A stretch of DNA of 35,092 bases from Scytonematopsis contorta HA4267-MV1. Lineage in GTDB: Bacteria > Cyanobacteriota > Cyanobacteriia > Cyanobacteriales > Nostocaceae. Below, piece by piece: positions 22,959 to 31,080 of this stretch. The position numbers and the translations under genes were made by a program. The DNA is taken from assembly GCA_019359035.1 (NCBI GenBank), contig JAHHIC010000003.1:1-35092 (forward strand), read 5' to 3'. Position 1 is the first letter of the stretch. Every line of letters begins with the position of its first letter. The notes beneath the pieces were generated by a model. The model was not told the origin of the DNA and did no database searches. It saw only the letters and a list, made by a program, of their open reading frames with translations.

Positions 22959-24377
22959 CTAAGTAATGTAAACGTAAACATTCCATAGGGAGAGCTTGTC
23001 TAACTGCTCTCCATTTGAAGTTTTTACATTTACACGGTGATTTGATTTACTAAACCCAGTTATTTCCCCTCTAGTTATTGTTTCTGTTCCGTTGTCAGTG
23101 TAGTCTCTTACTTCAACTTGGTAGCCAATAAGTTTTTCAACATCAACATTCTCATCCGCATCTTTAGGCATGGTATCTATAATAGATTTTAATGTTTTCG
23201 GCAATCCTAACTTCTTAAATAATTCATCATCATATATAGCTTCATCCCAATCTTTCGCTTCTTTTAGTTGTTCTACTGTCAAATTTTCCGCGCCTCTCAA
23301 ATTAGTAGATACCAGGTTCGCATCAGTTAGTTTTGCTTCAGAAAAATCTGTTTGAAAAAATCTTTCGTCTTGATAAGAAGGTCCAAATTCATCTCCATCT
23401 ACTTCTCTCAACTCAAAATTAAAATCTATACCTTCTTCGTTCCATGTTCTCGCATTTACAAGTCTTGCATTACTTAAGTCAGTATTTCTAAATTTTGTAT
23501 CTTGAATCCATGAATTTTCAAGATTAGCATTTGCAAGATTAGCATTGGTAAAATTAGCTCCAAAGAGTTCTGCGTTACTAAGGTTAACGCTACTAAGATT
23601 AGCATTGCTAAGATTTGCACCGCTAAGGTTAGCACCGCTAAGGTTAGCACCGCTAAGGTTAGCACCGCTAAGGTTAGCAGTTCTTAATATAAATTGAAAA
23701 AGTTCAGTATCGCGTAGGAAACTTAAAACTCTGTCTTGACGTTCTATATCATTTTCTAGCCTTCGCAATATAGTTACTGTTCTTATACGCGCTACATCTC
23801 TAACGGAATTATCTTTATAATTATAATTACTTCCATTTTCAAGCAAATATAATTCAGACCGACTTCTCTTATTAATTAATATTTCTGACATACGGTCAAT
23901 ATAAGCCTGAAAAGCCTCTTCACGTAAATTAGCTTCAGCAATAGCTTTTTCAAATTTTTCTCGTTGTTCAGCCTGTTCTTTTTCAATTTTTGCTAATTCT
24001 TCAGCTTGCTCTTTTTCAACTTTGGCTCGTTCTTCCGCACGCCGTTGTTCGCTAAGTTGAAACACGTAAATCATAACGGGAATTGCGATTGTACCACCTA
24101 AACCTAACCAATCCCAAAGTGTTTTACCTGATTGAAAGTGTTCAGTTTCACTTTCCTTAATACTAATAATCTTTCCATCTTTTATTGTTTTCTCTATACT
24201 TTTTGATTTATTGGAATCTTCTCCGAAACCACTCCAATTATATTGGTACAGTTTATATATAGCAGTAGTGCCTATCAGTAGGAATAATAGACATAACAAT
24301 ACCTTAACAGACAAGGACTTATAAATACCTTTACTTGTTTTCATGAAATACGAAAAAGCATCATCATTTTTATACAC
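22959..24377 (-). CDS. Membrane-anchored coiled-coil pentapeptide-repeat protein
   Basis: 472 residues. Two membrane segments lie near residues 24-44 (SVKVLLCLLFLLIGTTAIY) and 90-105 (GGTIAIPVMIYVFQL). A charged coiled coil follows (about 108-150, repeats of AEERAKVEKEQ), then a helical region to about 225. The pentapeptide array (NLSGANLSGANLS... through LRGAENLT) forms a right-handed quadrilateral beta-helix, interrupted by an insert (WNEEGIDFNFELREVDGDEF). A C-terminal beta domain (LIGYQVEVRDY ... GEITGFSKSNHRV ... VYVYIT) ends the protein. Such proteins are abundant in cyanobacteria; the role is unknown, perhaps a membrane scaffold. Confidence 0.85.
   Translation of the reverse strand: MYKNDDAFSYFMKTSKGIYKSLSVKVLLCLLFLLIGTTAIYKLYQYNWSGFGEDSNKSKSIEKTIKDGKIISIKESETEHFQSGKTLWDWLGLGGTIAIPVMIYVFQLSEQRRAEERAKVEKEQAEELAKIEKEQAEQREKFEKAIAEANLREEAFQAYIDRMSEILINKRSRSELYLLENGSNYNYKDNSVRDVARIRTVTILRRLENDIERQDRVLSFLRDTELFQFILRTANLSGANLSGANLSGANLSGANLSNANLSSVNLSNAELFGANFTNANLANANLENSWIQDTKFRNTDLSNARLVNARTWNEEGIDFNFELREVDGDEFGPSYQDERFFQTDFSEAKLTDANLVSTNLRGAENLTVEQLKEAKDWDEAIYDDELFKKLGLPKTLKSIIDTMPKDADENVDVEKLIGYQVEVRDYTDNGTETITRGEITGFSKSNHRVNVKTSNGEQLDKLSLWNVYVYIT
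23617..23676 (-). repeat. Four identical 15-bp tandem repeats in the pentapeptide gene
   Basis: GCACCGCTAAGGTTA occurs at 23617, 23632, 23647 and 23662 without a mismatch, encoding consecutive NLSGA turns. Diverged copies flank it. Perfect identity where synonymous change is allowed points to recent replication slippage, adding coils to the beta-helix. Confidence 0.9.
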
Positions 24378-24779
24378 GTTTAAAAACGTTTATTCCGTAA
24401 ACTCTACGAATAAAAATTATCTATTTTCAGAGAATTTACTAATTGATACTTAATCCAATTGTGGCGCTGACAATTGCCCCAAACTGTACCCACCCCCACT
24501 TCACTCTATAATTTATTCTTTAAATTGAATAAACTTGGTATAAAATGCTTGTAAACGAGATGAGTGGACTCTGCAAGATTTATTTACATCGTATTGTCCA
24601 AAATCTCATCGACACGTCGTTAAAATGTAAGCTTTTAAGCTTCTGCTTAGTCACTTTGCTCATACGCTGATACCCTTTTGATAAGGGTAAAAATGCTCTA
24701 ATACAGGTATTTTAGTGGAACTGGTGACAGGGTAACCAAATGAGAAGTGATGGTGGCTCTAGCGTTGGTGTTTACCAGC
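24378..24779. other. 402-bp intergenic region
   Basis: No gene is supported. Visible elements are the hairpin TACCCTT-TTGAT-AAGGGTA at 24670-24688 and the inverted repeat TTTATTC/GAATAAA near 24512-24533. It spans the upstream region of the pentapeptide gene and the 3' end of the next minus-strand gene. Confidence 0.5.
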
Positions 24780-25412
24780 TTAATCAGCTAATTCCAAAGT
24801 TAGATACCCGTCAAGAGACTCATTGGCACTTGCTAACTCAACCAAAGTTACTCTCCAACTCTTATCTTCTATTTTAATGATGTCTCCAGTAATTGGACGA
24901 ATCCGAGTGTGCCAACGGTAATATTCAATTTTTTCTTTTCTTTCTGATAAGAAAAATTCGTGTTTTAGCTCCCAAGCGTAATACTGTAAATCATGTCCAC
25001 GTCGTGCATAGTTTTCCCAAGAGAAGGGCTTGCCTTTAGTTTCTACGGAAAAACTGGAGTCAGTTAATTTTGGTACTACGTCATCACGAATACTGATTGT
25101 GGCTGAAACGAAAAGCCCTTCTTTCACACCTGTTTTGCTATGCCAGTCAGTTGATAAAGTAACATTTGAGACTTGTACTTGCCAACTTGCAAACTGTAAG
25201 GTGTCTCCTACACGAGGGATTATTGGCAACCAAACAAACCAGCTACCTGCTCCTTCCGCATTTTGTTCTACGGTGTTCACACCAAACATAGCCATTGTAT
25301 TATCAAGAAAGATATCAGGATAATGGACAGATAAATTATCGGTCTTCTTCAACCTTTCTTTTTCATTATTTGGGCACTTATTGATTTCACATAAATACCA
25401 TTGCGTTTGCAT
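24780..25412 (-). CDS. Unknown protein with two related beta-rich halves
   Basis: 210 residues, not recognised. Two segments share a pattern: WLPIIPRVGDTLQF then WQVQVSNVTLS (about 60-90), and HTRIRPITGDIIKI then KSWRVTLVELAS (about 168-200). Each reads as basic/aromatic, I-x-P-x-x-GD, then a strand ending WxVxxV, which suggests an internal duplication of a small beta-barrel-like domain. No signal peptide or membrane segment. It is preceded by GAGGG at a good distance from the ATG. Monocistronic as far as can be seen. Confidence 0.6.
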   Translation of the reverse strand: MQTQWYLCEINKCPNNEKERLKKTDNLSVHYPDIFLDNTMAMFGVNTVEQNAEGAGSWFVWLPIIPRVGDTLQFASWQVQVSNVTLSTDWHSKTGVKEGLFVSATISIRDDVVPKLTDSSFSVETKGKPFSWENYARRGHDLQYYAWELKHEFFLSERKEKIEYYRWHTRIRPITGDIIKIEDKSWRVTLVELASANESLDGYLTLELAD

Positions 25413-25488
25413 ATGCTTTCCCTCTAGTTTATTTGTCTTCTTTATTTTGCTGATTTAAAGATAAAATTGTTATTGAAATCAAGGCTAA

Positions 25489-25713
25489 TTGAAAACCTGT
25501 GTAAGGGTGGTTATCTATCTAAGCCTAACCATTTTTCTTCTAGCCTTGCTAATAAAATACTTGCCTCATCTTTATAATTTAGTAGATGCCCATTTAACCA
25601 GAACTTCACACTCAAGTAAGCACCAGTATATACACTTAGATTACCTCAGTGATACTATCTTGCTTAACCGAAAAGTATATGTGACTAAAATCACATGTTT
25701 AAATGATTCCTAA
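25489..25713 (+). CDS. Doubtful small membrane protein
   Basis: A 74-residue frame from a TTG codon with one strong hydrophobic segment (VVIYLSLTIFLLALLIKYL) near the N-terminus and a polar tail. No ribosome binding site, no neighbour coupling and no recognised family. AT-rich DNA readily produces such frames, so I list it only as a possibility. Confidence 0.25.
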   Translation: MKTCVRVVIYLSLTIFLLALLIKYLPHLYNLVDAHLTRTSHSSKHQYIHLDYLSDTILLNRKVYVTKITCLNDS

Positions 25714-25900
25714 AACTGGAAGCCTGGGCAATCAAACTCGCTGGGATGTAGGATTAATTATCTAAAAGTCAATACTACTTAATGAAAATTATTGAAATAC
25801 TAAAATTAAGTTATTTAAATTGACAATTAGCTACAAAAACCCATACCCAAAAAGCCTCGCTTTCGCAACAAGGATGCTAAGCATTAGCTTTCAAAACCAC

Positions 25901-25974
25901 TGATATAAAAGAGTTTTAATTTAAGAAATAAGAAACAAGAGATATTTTTTCTTAATTGAAATTTTTGCTTAATA
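25901..25974. repeat. Dispersed repeat, copy A (inverted relative to 33177-33252)
   Basis: About 75 bp (TGATATAAAAGAGTTTTAAT... to GCTTAATA) match the complement of 33177-33252 at roughly 90 percent by eye, including the shared core AAATAAGAAACAAGAGA. The pair flanks a 7.2-kb segment with parDE2, parAB, the DUF3800 gene, the HNH pair and the pentapeptide gene. Confidence 0.75.
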
Positions 25975-26010
25975 TTTATTGATATTTATTGATATTTATT
26001 GATATTTATT
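25971..26010. repeat. 10-bp tandem repeat GATATTTATT x 4
   Basis: AATATTTATT at 25971-25980 is followed by three perfect GATATTTATT units to 26010. A microsatellite-like AT-rich array at the edge of dispersed repeat copy A. Confidence 0.85.
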
Positions 26011-26224
26011 TGACTTTGTGCTTGAATTATGAGACCATATTGGGTTAGGCTAATTTAAGAGTGGTTTTGACCAGGTGATACCAGTAAAATTATCCCAGAT
26101 AAATGGTGGGAGTTTTCAGCCCCGATATCAGTATTTTTGTTCTGGTCGCACCTAGTCGGGGGAGTATGGTTTGGTGACATTGGCAATCTTATCCTTTCAT
26201 CGATAATCAACCCTCACAGTGAGC

Positions 26225-26253
26225 GTTTGCCCCTGGTGACAGCTTCGCTATAT
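26225..26253. mobile_element. Solo end (relic) of the miniature inverted-repeat element
   Basis: 29 bases starting GTTTGCCCCTGGTGACAGCT match the complement of the 34966-side terminal repeat (34972-35000) exactly. The outermost bases that follow (CTGTTCC) are only partly like the expected end, and no partner end was found nearby. The truncated metallophosphoesterase begins just beyond it. Confidence 0.75.
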
Positions 26254-26260
26254 CTGTTCC

Positions 26261-26875
26261 TATCTATTTGTTTTTTGGGATAATTTATTTTTTGGAACTC
26301 CCTTAGAATACGAAGAGCAAGGCATTTTACATTACTTCTCCGAGCAAAAATTATTGATACTTGGCTTAAACTCAGCTTGGCAATTAGACCATCATTACCG
26401 AACTCGTGCAGGTATTCATCCTCGTGCAATTTCTAACGCCTTAAAAACAATTCGCCAAAATCCAGCCTACCAAAATAGCATTAAAATCGCGGTTTGGCAT
26501 CACCCCTTAAATAGTCCCTATGAAGACCGTATAAAAGACACTGGCTTTATGGAAAGATTAGCCCAAGCTGGTTTTCGCTTTGCCCTACACGGACATATTC
26601 ATAAAGCCGAAAATAGCCTTTATCGCTATGATTTGAATACTACAGGACGTAAGTTAGATATAGTTTGCGCGGGGACATTTGGCGCACCTATTCGGGAATG
26701 GGTTCCCGGTTATCCTTTGCAATATAATTTCTTAAAATTAGAAGGCAATAAACTAACAGTTCAAACCCGTCGTCGCGAAGAATTAAATGGTGCTTGGAAA
26801 CCCGATGCGCGTTGGTTAATGGGTGCAGGTCAAAACCCTTTACCATATTATGAAATTTTTGATTTGGTTTGAGTG
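26261..26875 (+). pseudogene. N-terminally truncated calcineurin-like metallophosphoesterase
   Basis: The coding frame is open from about 26261 (FWDNLFFGTPLEYEEQG before the first usable start, a TTG at 26354) to the stop at 26873-26875. It retains the C-terminal metal-binding motifs VWHHPL and ALHGHIHKAE but lacks the family's N-terminal DxH, GD and GNHD motifs, so it cannot be an active enzyme. The break lies beside the solo element end at 26225-26253, which suggests that insertion or recombination at the element removed the 5' part of the gene. Confidence 0.8.
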
Positions 26876-27094
26876 GGGCTGAAGGGTCCGAAGCTAGTTT
26901 TTATGATACTTCTTTCGTTAACGCCAACCTGAGCAGAGCCGAAATGTACCAATGCGGTTTTGATGGCTAATTGTTTTATTGAGTAAGGACGCACGCTCTC
27001 CATCATTTTTAACCGGCTTTATTGGATGTACTTGTAGCGGGGTGAAATGGTGTCGGAACTTGTCGTTCTTGTCTTTGTCCTGTAAAAGCGAATA

Positions 27095-27397
27095 CTAAAA
27101 GTCATCCAGAGTAAATAAAGATTCTAAATCTCTATAACCGCTAACTACACGTAAAATTTCAATTCCACTGTCTGTAACTCGGTAAAGAATAATGTAACCA
27201 TTTAGAGGTACACCCCGTAAATAATCCTTAACCTCGGCATAGCTGCGTCCCATGTTAGGGAAGTTTGCAAGATACTTACACTTTTTATTAAACTCATCAA
27301 CAAAACGCTCCCCAGCATCAATATTACGACTCGTAAAATAATCAATAATTCCCTCTAAATCTTGATTTGCCTCTGGGGAGATAATGTGTTGTTTCAT
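27095..27397 (-). CDS. parE: ParE/RelE-family toxin (pair 2)
   Basis: 100 residues, paralogous to the toxin at 381-671: SRNIDAGERF, FPNMGRSY, LRGVPLNGYII and RVVSGYRDLESLF align directly, with about 60 percent identity by eye. It overlaps its antitoxin gene by 4 bases (ATGA), against a single base in pair 1. It lies beside parB, where it would add post-segregational killing to active partition. The target (gyrase or mRNA) is not determined. Confidence 0.9.
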   Translation of the reverse strand: MKQHIISPEANQDLEGIIDYFTSRNIDAGERFVDEFNKKCKYLANFPNMGRSYAEVKDYLRGVPLNGYIILYRVTDSGIEILRVVSGYRDLESLFTLDDF

Positions 27398-27660
27398 CCT
27401 TGGTTTTCTCTCGCTTTACGCAGTTTCTCCCGCAGTCGCTCGACTACGACTTCCCCGTCAATTCCTTCGCCTCTATCTAACTGTTCTGCAGCGACTTCTA
27501 CTTTTTGACGGGTTTCTTCAACCCAATTTTGATAGCCTTCTTCCCACTCTCCTAATAGTTTCAATGCTTTACTAATAACTGCTTCCGGATTTTCATATTT
27601 ACCTCTGGCAATTTGTGTTTGAATAAATTGCTCTTCTTCAGGCTTGAGTTGGATGTTCAT
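27394..27660 (-). CDS. parD: ParD-like antitoxin (pair 2)
   Basis: 88 residues, same length as the pair 1 antitoxin and closely similar (NIQLKPEEEQFIQTQIARG, ALKLLGEWEEGYQNW, ending ARENQG). The N-terminal half is the DNA-binding part; the C-terminal charged helix should bind ParE. First gene of the pair. The 103 bases between it and the parB stop should hold its promoter. Toxin-interface residues differ most in the middle (VEVAAEQLDRGEGIDGE against pair 1), which may keep the two pairs from cross-neutralising. Confidence 0.9.
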   Translation of the reverse strand: MNIQLKPEEEQFIQTQIARGKYENPEAVISKALKLLGEWEEGYQNWVEETRQKVEVAAEQLDRGEGIDGEVVVERLREKLRKARENQG

Positions 27661-27763
27661 AATTTTTCTGCATGTTGGTTTGCTCTTGTCCCTCTATTAT
27701 GACGCTAAGTCCGAGCGCAACATTTTTAGCTATTAAGAGCACCATAATGGAGGGAGCTTATCT

Positions 27764-28846
27764 TTATTCCGTTAGTGCTTCCAGTTGAGAGAGCAATTTT
27801 TCTATCTGTTTGCGCTTCTTCGGGTCTGACCAAATACGCGATTTCCTTAGTTTGGTAGTTGCCGCAGTAAAACGCTCTTTGTAATCGTTAGACTCGGTTT
27901 TTTGGGTAGAGTCTGAGGTTTTATTCTCGCTGATATATTGCTTGATTTCGCTTAAAGACAAGTTTTGGGCTATAGCTCGTTCTAAAAAGGCAGCGCGTTC
28001 ATCCTTATCCTGAATCTGGGCGATGGCTTTGGCTTTGGTGTACTCAACGGCGCCTTGACGCAGTGCTTCAAGGATATCTGATGGAAGGTTTAACAACGGC
28101 AAGCGGTTATTAGCAAACGATTCCCAAGTCATTAACCCCAAGCCTGAAAACACTTCTTCAACAATTTTCAGGTCTGGGTTTACTTGAGTGTCATCTGATG
28201 GTTTTTCGTCTCCCTTGACAATAACGTTATTGTCAGTTTCATATGAGTCTAAAACATTTGACTCAACATCGTTATTATCAGACTCGAAGCTAACTTCATT
28301 GTCCGCATCTGATGAGTCTAACTGCTTTTTTCCAATAACGTTATTGGAAGATTTAGCAGCCTCTTTGCGCTCGTGTTGCAGGCGTCGCAGTAATGGCGGA
28401 ATTTCTTCAATATTTCGACCTAGTTTGAGAGCCAGCAGTTGCAGGATGCCTTCAGTTTCCTCGACTGGGTTAAGGTCTTCTCTCAGTAAGTTTTCTATCA
28501 GTGCCAGTTGAAAAGCAGCGTTGTCGTCTAGTTCTCTGATGACGACGGGAACTTCTTTTAATCCAATTTCTAATGCGGCACGATAGCGGCGCTCTCCGGC
28601 TACTAATTCGTGTTTCTCTCCATCAACAAGGCGTACCAATAGGGGTTGGAGGATGCCATGCTGTTTGATGGATTCAGTTAACTGCTTTAATGCCTCGGAG
28701 TCAAAATAACGGCGCGGTTGTGTCGGTGGCAGAGAAATCTGGTCTACTGGGATGGACACTTGAGAATCGGCATTTAGTTTACCTGTGGTGTCCCAAGGTA
28801 CTTCGATTTTGCTTTTAAGGGGTTGGCTGGCTTTAGTGCGTCTCAT
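27764..28846 (-). CDS. parB: ParB-family partition protein with a variable insert
   Basis: 360 residues. The ParB/Srx-like domain is clear: PPTQPRRYFDSEALKQL, then GERRYRAA (about 87-94) and ENLLREDLNPVEE (about 118-130). These motifs bind CTP and clamp DNA in ParB proteins. A hydrophilic insert (about 160-225, rich in S, D and N) splits the central helical DNA-binding region, which resumes at LPSDILEALRQGAVEYTKAK. The C-terminus has a basic helical stretch. The start overlaps the parA stop by 4 bases. The insert's DNA carries two perfect palindromes, candidate parS sites. Confidence 0.92.
   Translation of the reverse strand: MRRTKASQPLKSKIEVPWDTTGKLNADSQVSIPVDQISLPPTQPRRYFDSEALKQLTESIKQHGILQPLLVRLVDGEKHELVAGERRYRAALEIGLKEVPVVIRELDDNAAFQLALIENLLREDLNPVEETEGILQLLALKLGRNIEEIPPLLRRLQHERKEAAKSSNNVIGKKQLDSSDADNEVSFESDNNDVESNVLDSYETDNNVIVKGDEKPSDDTQVNPDLKIVEEVFSGLGLMTWESFANNRLPLLNLPSDILEALRQGAVEYTKAKAIAQIQDKDERAAFLERAIAQNLSLSEIKQYISENKTSDSTQKTESNDYKERFTAATTKLRKSRIWSDPKKRKQIEKLLSQLEALTE
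28216..28235. promoter_or_regulatory. 20-bp perfect palindrome inside parB, candidate parS site 1
   Basis: TGACAATAACGTTATTGTCA is a perfect palindrome. Its 14-bp core CAATAACGTTATTG is shared with the site at 28330-28349, 114 bp away centre to centre. A degenerate copy (CGTTATTATCAG) lies at 28270-28281. All lie in DNA coding for the hydrophilic insert of ParB. Confidence 0.6.
28330..28349. promoter_or_regulatory. 20-bp perfect palindrome inside parB, candidate parS site 2
   Basis: TTCCAATAACGTTATTGGAA is a perfect palindrome with the same 14-bp core as the site at 28216-28235 but different outer arms. ParB proteins bind 16-bp-class palindromic parS sites near parAB, sometimes inside the genes, so these are the best parS candidates here. 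Confidence 0.6.
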
Positions 28847-29598
28847 GATAAGGATTCTAGGCTAACGGCTATTTTTTTGAGGATTTCAACGGATGGGTGC
28901 TTTGGTTCGTACACCGCCAGGGGCATTCGCTCTTCTGATGCATCAACAAAAGCAGTTGAGCGGGGAATGGGGGCGTATATTGTTCCTGCGCCTGCTAGTT
29001 GTTCGGTGATGGCTGCTAAAGTACGAGTGTCCTGGGAATTGCGGGCATCATATTTTGTCGGCACAAATCCAGCTATTTGCAGTTTGCGGTTGGGTTTGTT
29101 ACGAACAGTAGCCACCGTTTTTAACAGTTCTCCTGTACCCTCAAAAGCTTTGAAATGGGTTTCCAGGGGCACAAGAACATGAGTGGCAGCTACAAGCGAG
29201 AGGTAAGAAAGCAGCCCCAAGCTGGGAGGGCAATCTATTAATATAAAATCATAATCTTCTTCAACTGGTTCAATAGCTTCTTTAAGGCGGAAATCCCGCA
29301 TCACAGCACTAACCAATTGCATTTCTGCTGTGCTGAGAGAAATGTTAGCAGGGGCTAAATCCATACCATGAATTTTCTCAACAATTGGCAGGGGTTGTTC
29401 CAGAACAATAGCATTGTGGACAGTTTGCTCTAATTCTCTCGGAACCAAGCCCATAAATATAGTTAAACTGGCTTGGGGGTCTATGTCAATAAGCAGGACA
29501 CGGTGTCCCAGTTGTACTAGCTGGTAGCCCAGGTTCTGAGTAAGGGTGGTTTTGGCAACACCTCCCGCCTGGTTAAAGACTGCGATGATTCGGCTCAT
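28843..29598 (-). CDS. parA: ParA-family partition ATPase with altered Walker A
   Basis: 251 residues, MinD/ParA type without an N-terminal HTH. The P-loop reads NQAGGVAKTTL (residues 9-19): the signature lysine of the deviant Walker A (KGGxGKT) is replaced by A11, and a glycine by A15. The catalytic-site lysine K16 is present. Walker A' LLIDIDPQASLT and Walker B FILIDCPPSLG are intact. ParA forms ATP-dependent gradients on the nucleoid that move ParB-parS complexes. It is first in the parAB operon. Confidence 0.92.
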   Translation of the reverse strand: MSRIIAVFNQAGGVAKTTLTQNLGYQLVQLGHRVLLIDIDPQASLTIFMGLVPRELEQTVHNAIVLEQPLPIVEKIHGMDLAPANISLSTAEMQLVSAVMRDFRLKEAIEPVEEDYDFILIDCPPSLGLLSYLSLVAATHVLVPLETHFKAFEGTGELLKTVATVRNKPNRKLQIAGFVPTKYDARNSQDTRTLAAITEQLAGAGTIYAPIPRSTAFVDASEERMPLAVYEPKHPSVEILKKIAVSLESLS

Positions 29599-29922
29599 AA
29601 GTGAGTTTTGTTTACCTGCCCCATTACAATTAACGATAACTGGTCATGGGTCAATTGGTGCTGTTTATTTTGGAGAGGGGCGCCGATATTTTATTTAAGA
29701 ATTTTGATGATGTTAGGTGCAAGCATATTCGGCATCGCACCGAGATAGGCGTGGGGAAGCAAAAATACGTAGGTTGGGTTGAGGAACGAAATCCAACATT
29801 TCCAAGACTTTATTGGGTAACACTAGCGTTCCACCCAACCTACAACTCTTCTATCCCTTGCAGTATTGCAATCACTGTCATTCCTTCCAAATATGTAAAT
29901 AAACATAATAATAATTATGCGA
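29599..29922. other. 324-bp spacer with the parAB promoter region and a cyanobacterial hairpin repeat
   Basis: The 105-codon plus-strand frame here reads through an inverted repeat and I do not call it. CAATTAACGATAAC at about 29629-29642, upstream of parA, vaguely resembles the ATAACGTT core in parB. The repeat at 29769-29843 is described separately. Confidence 0.5.
29769..29843. repeat. GTAGGTTGGGT palindromic repeat unit
   Basis: GTAGGTTGGGT-TGA-GGAACG at 29769-29788 pairs with CGTTCC-ACCCAACCTAC at 29827-29843, giving a 17-bp stem with one 3-base bulge. I recognise GTAGGTTGGGTTGAGGAACG-type sequences as a very common dispersed palindromic repeat in filamentous cyanobacterial genomes. It can act as a terminator-like structure between genes. 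Confidence 0.75.
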
Positions 29923-31080
29923 CTAGGGGATGGAGAAACGATTTGCATGTAATTGATACGTAACAAATTGTACAAATTCTGCTATTTCTTCCAATAGTGG
30001 TATTTGATTAACACTTCGACTTACTAATTCTTCTAGTAAAAAAAAGTTTCTTTGAACAGATATTTGATTGAAATCTAAATATTCTAAATCTGGAATAACT
30101 GAATAACCGCTAACACTCTTTATTAAATATTCTCTCCATTCTTCTGGGTAATTAGCATAATGACCTTTCTCATTTTCTTGAAATACATATGTAAAAATGC
30201 CTGAAGCCACATCTGCTATTTGTATTCCAGGATATTGTTTAGAGTCAACGAATTTAATTGGTGCAGCTAAATTAAAGCCAATTGGGTGTTCTTTTCCAGC
30301 AATTTCCATAAATATTTTATCTTTACGGTTAACCATTGCGTTGAAAATTATAGGTTCCTCCTGAAGAGGTTTTGATACATCACAAAAAACATCCAATTGC
30401 TGATATTGAAGTCCCCATTCCGCTAAAAGAGACGCAAGGGAAGTTACTGTCAGGTCTAAAATCCACTTCCCCACACCACTACCTTTTAAGGATTCTAATT
30501 CCTCATTTATAGTATCTCGGTGTGAAATACAAAACGTCCTGACCATATCAATATATGAAGAGGTTTCAGTCAAGGTTGAGGAACCAAACATATAATCAAG
30601 TCCTTCATCGTTTTTAGTTTTCATGAGTTGATAAAAATTTTCAAATAATTCTTTTGCATCTTTATTCTGCTGCTGGAATTCTAGATATAGAAGATTGCCA
30701 ATAAACCTATGAAAATTAATATTGTAAAAAAGAGAATTATTGCTTGATATTGTTGGCTCAAATACATATTCGTAAAACTTGCAAGCTAGATTGTATTTTT
30801 TGTGATGTACAACAACTTTCATTCGTTCATGAAAAGTTTTGAGGATGTGTGTTATTGCCTTTTGACCTCTACTGTATCTAATCAGTTTTTGAAACTTTAG
30901 TTCATTGGCTTGAACTTTATAATCTTTAATGACTCGCTCTACGAATTCTTTTGCTTCTTCATGACTCACGGCGACAGTAGCATAACTATAATAAGGAGTT
31001 TGTGAATCAAGTAGGTTATTTCCTGTGAACCCTGATTCGTCGCAATAAATCTCTTGTGCAATTATTTGAGCATCTGGCAT
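29923..31080 (-). CDS. DUF3800-family protein (predicted nuclease-like fold)
   Basis: 385 residues. IYCDESGFTG (D14, E15) at the N-terminus, QLDVFCDVSKP in the middle and YPGIQIADVASG near residue 290 match the acidic positions of DUF3800 proteins, which have an RNase H-like fold and are often found in phage-defence islands and mobile elements. The family has no firmly established activity that I know of. Longer than typical members (about 250 residues), with an extra C-terminal helical region. Monocistronic. Confidence 0.8.
   Translation of the reverse strand: MPDAQIIAQEIYCDESGFTGNNLLDSQTPYYSYATVAVSHEEAKEFVERVIKDYKVQANELKFQKLIRYSRGQKAITHILKTFHERMKVVVHHKKYNLACKFYEYVFEPTISSNNSLFYNINFHRFIGNLLYLEFQQQNKDAKELFENFYQLMKTKNDEGLDYMFGSSTLTETSSYIDMVRTFCISHRDTINEELESLKGSGVGKWILDLTVTSLASLLAEWGLQYQQLDVFCDVSKPLQEEPIIFNAMVNRKDKIFMEIAGKEHPIGFNLAAPIKFVDSKQYPGIQIADVASGIFTYVFQENEKGHYANYPEEWREYLIKSVSGYSVIPDLEYLDFNQISVQRNFFLLEELVSRSVNQIPLLEEIAEFVQFVTYQLHANRFSIP

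Larger units (their letters stand above)
25413..26260. other. 848-bp low-coding region with repeats and element relics
   Basis: A 74-codon frame (TTG start at 25489) with a hydrophobic N-terminus is possible but poorly supported. The rest holds the dispersed repeat at 25901-25974, the 10-bp tandem repeats at 25971-26010 and a solo end of the miniature element at 26225-26253. This is accessory DNA shaped by insertions. Confidence 0.55.

Noticed and set aside
23560-23690. Short regular repeats resembling a CRISPR or satellite array
   Set aside because: They are 15-bp units coding for pentapeptide turns without spacers.
29646-29963. A 105-codon plus-strand frame
   Set aside because: It runs through a palindromic cyanobacterial repeat and into the end of the opposite DUF3800 gene; no protein-like domain is visible.
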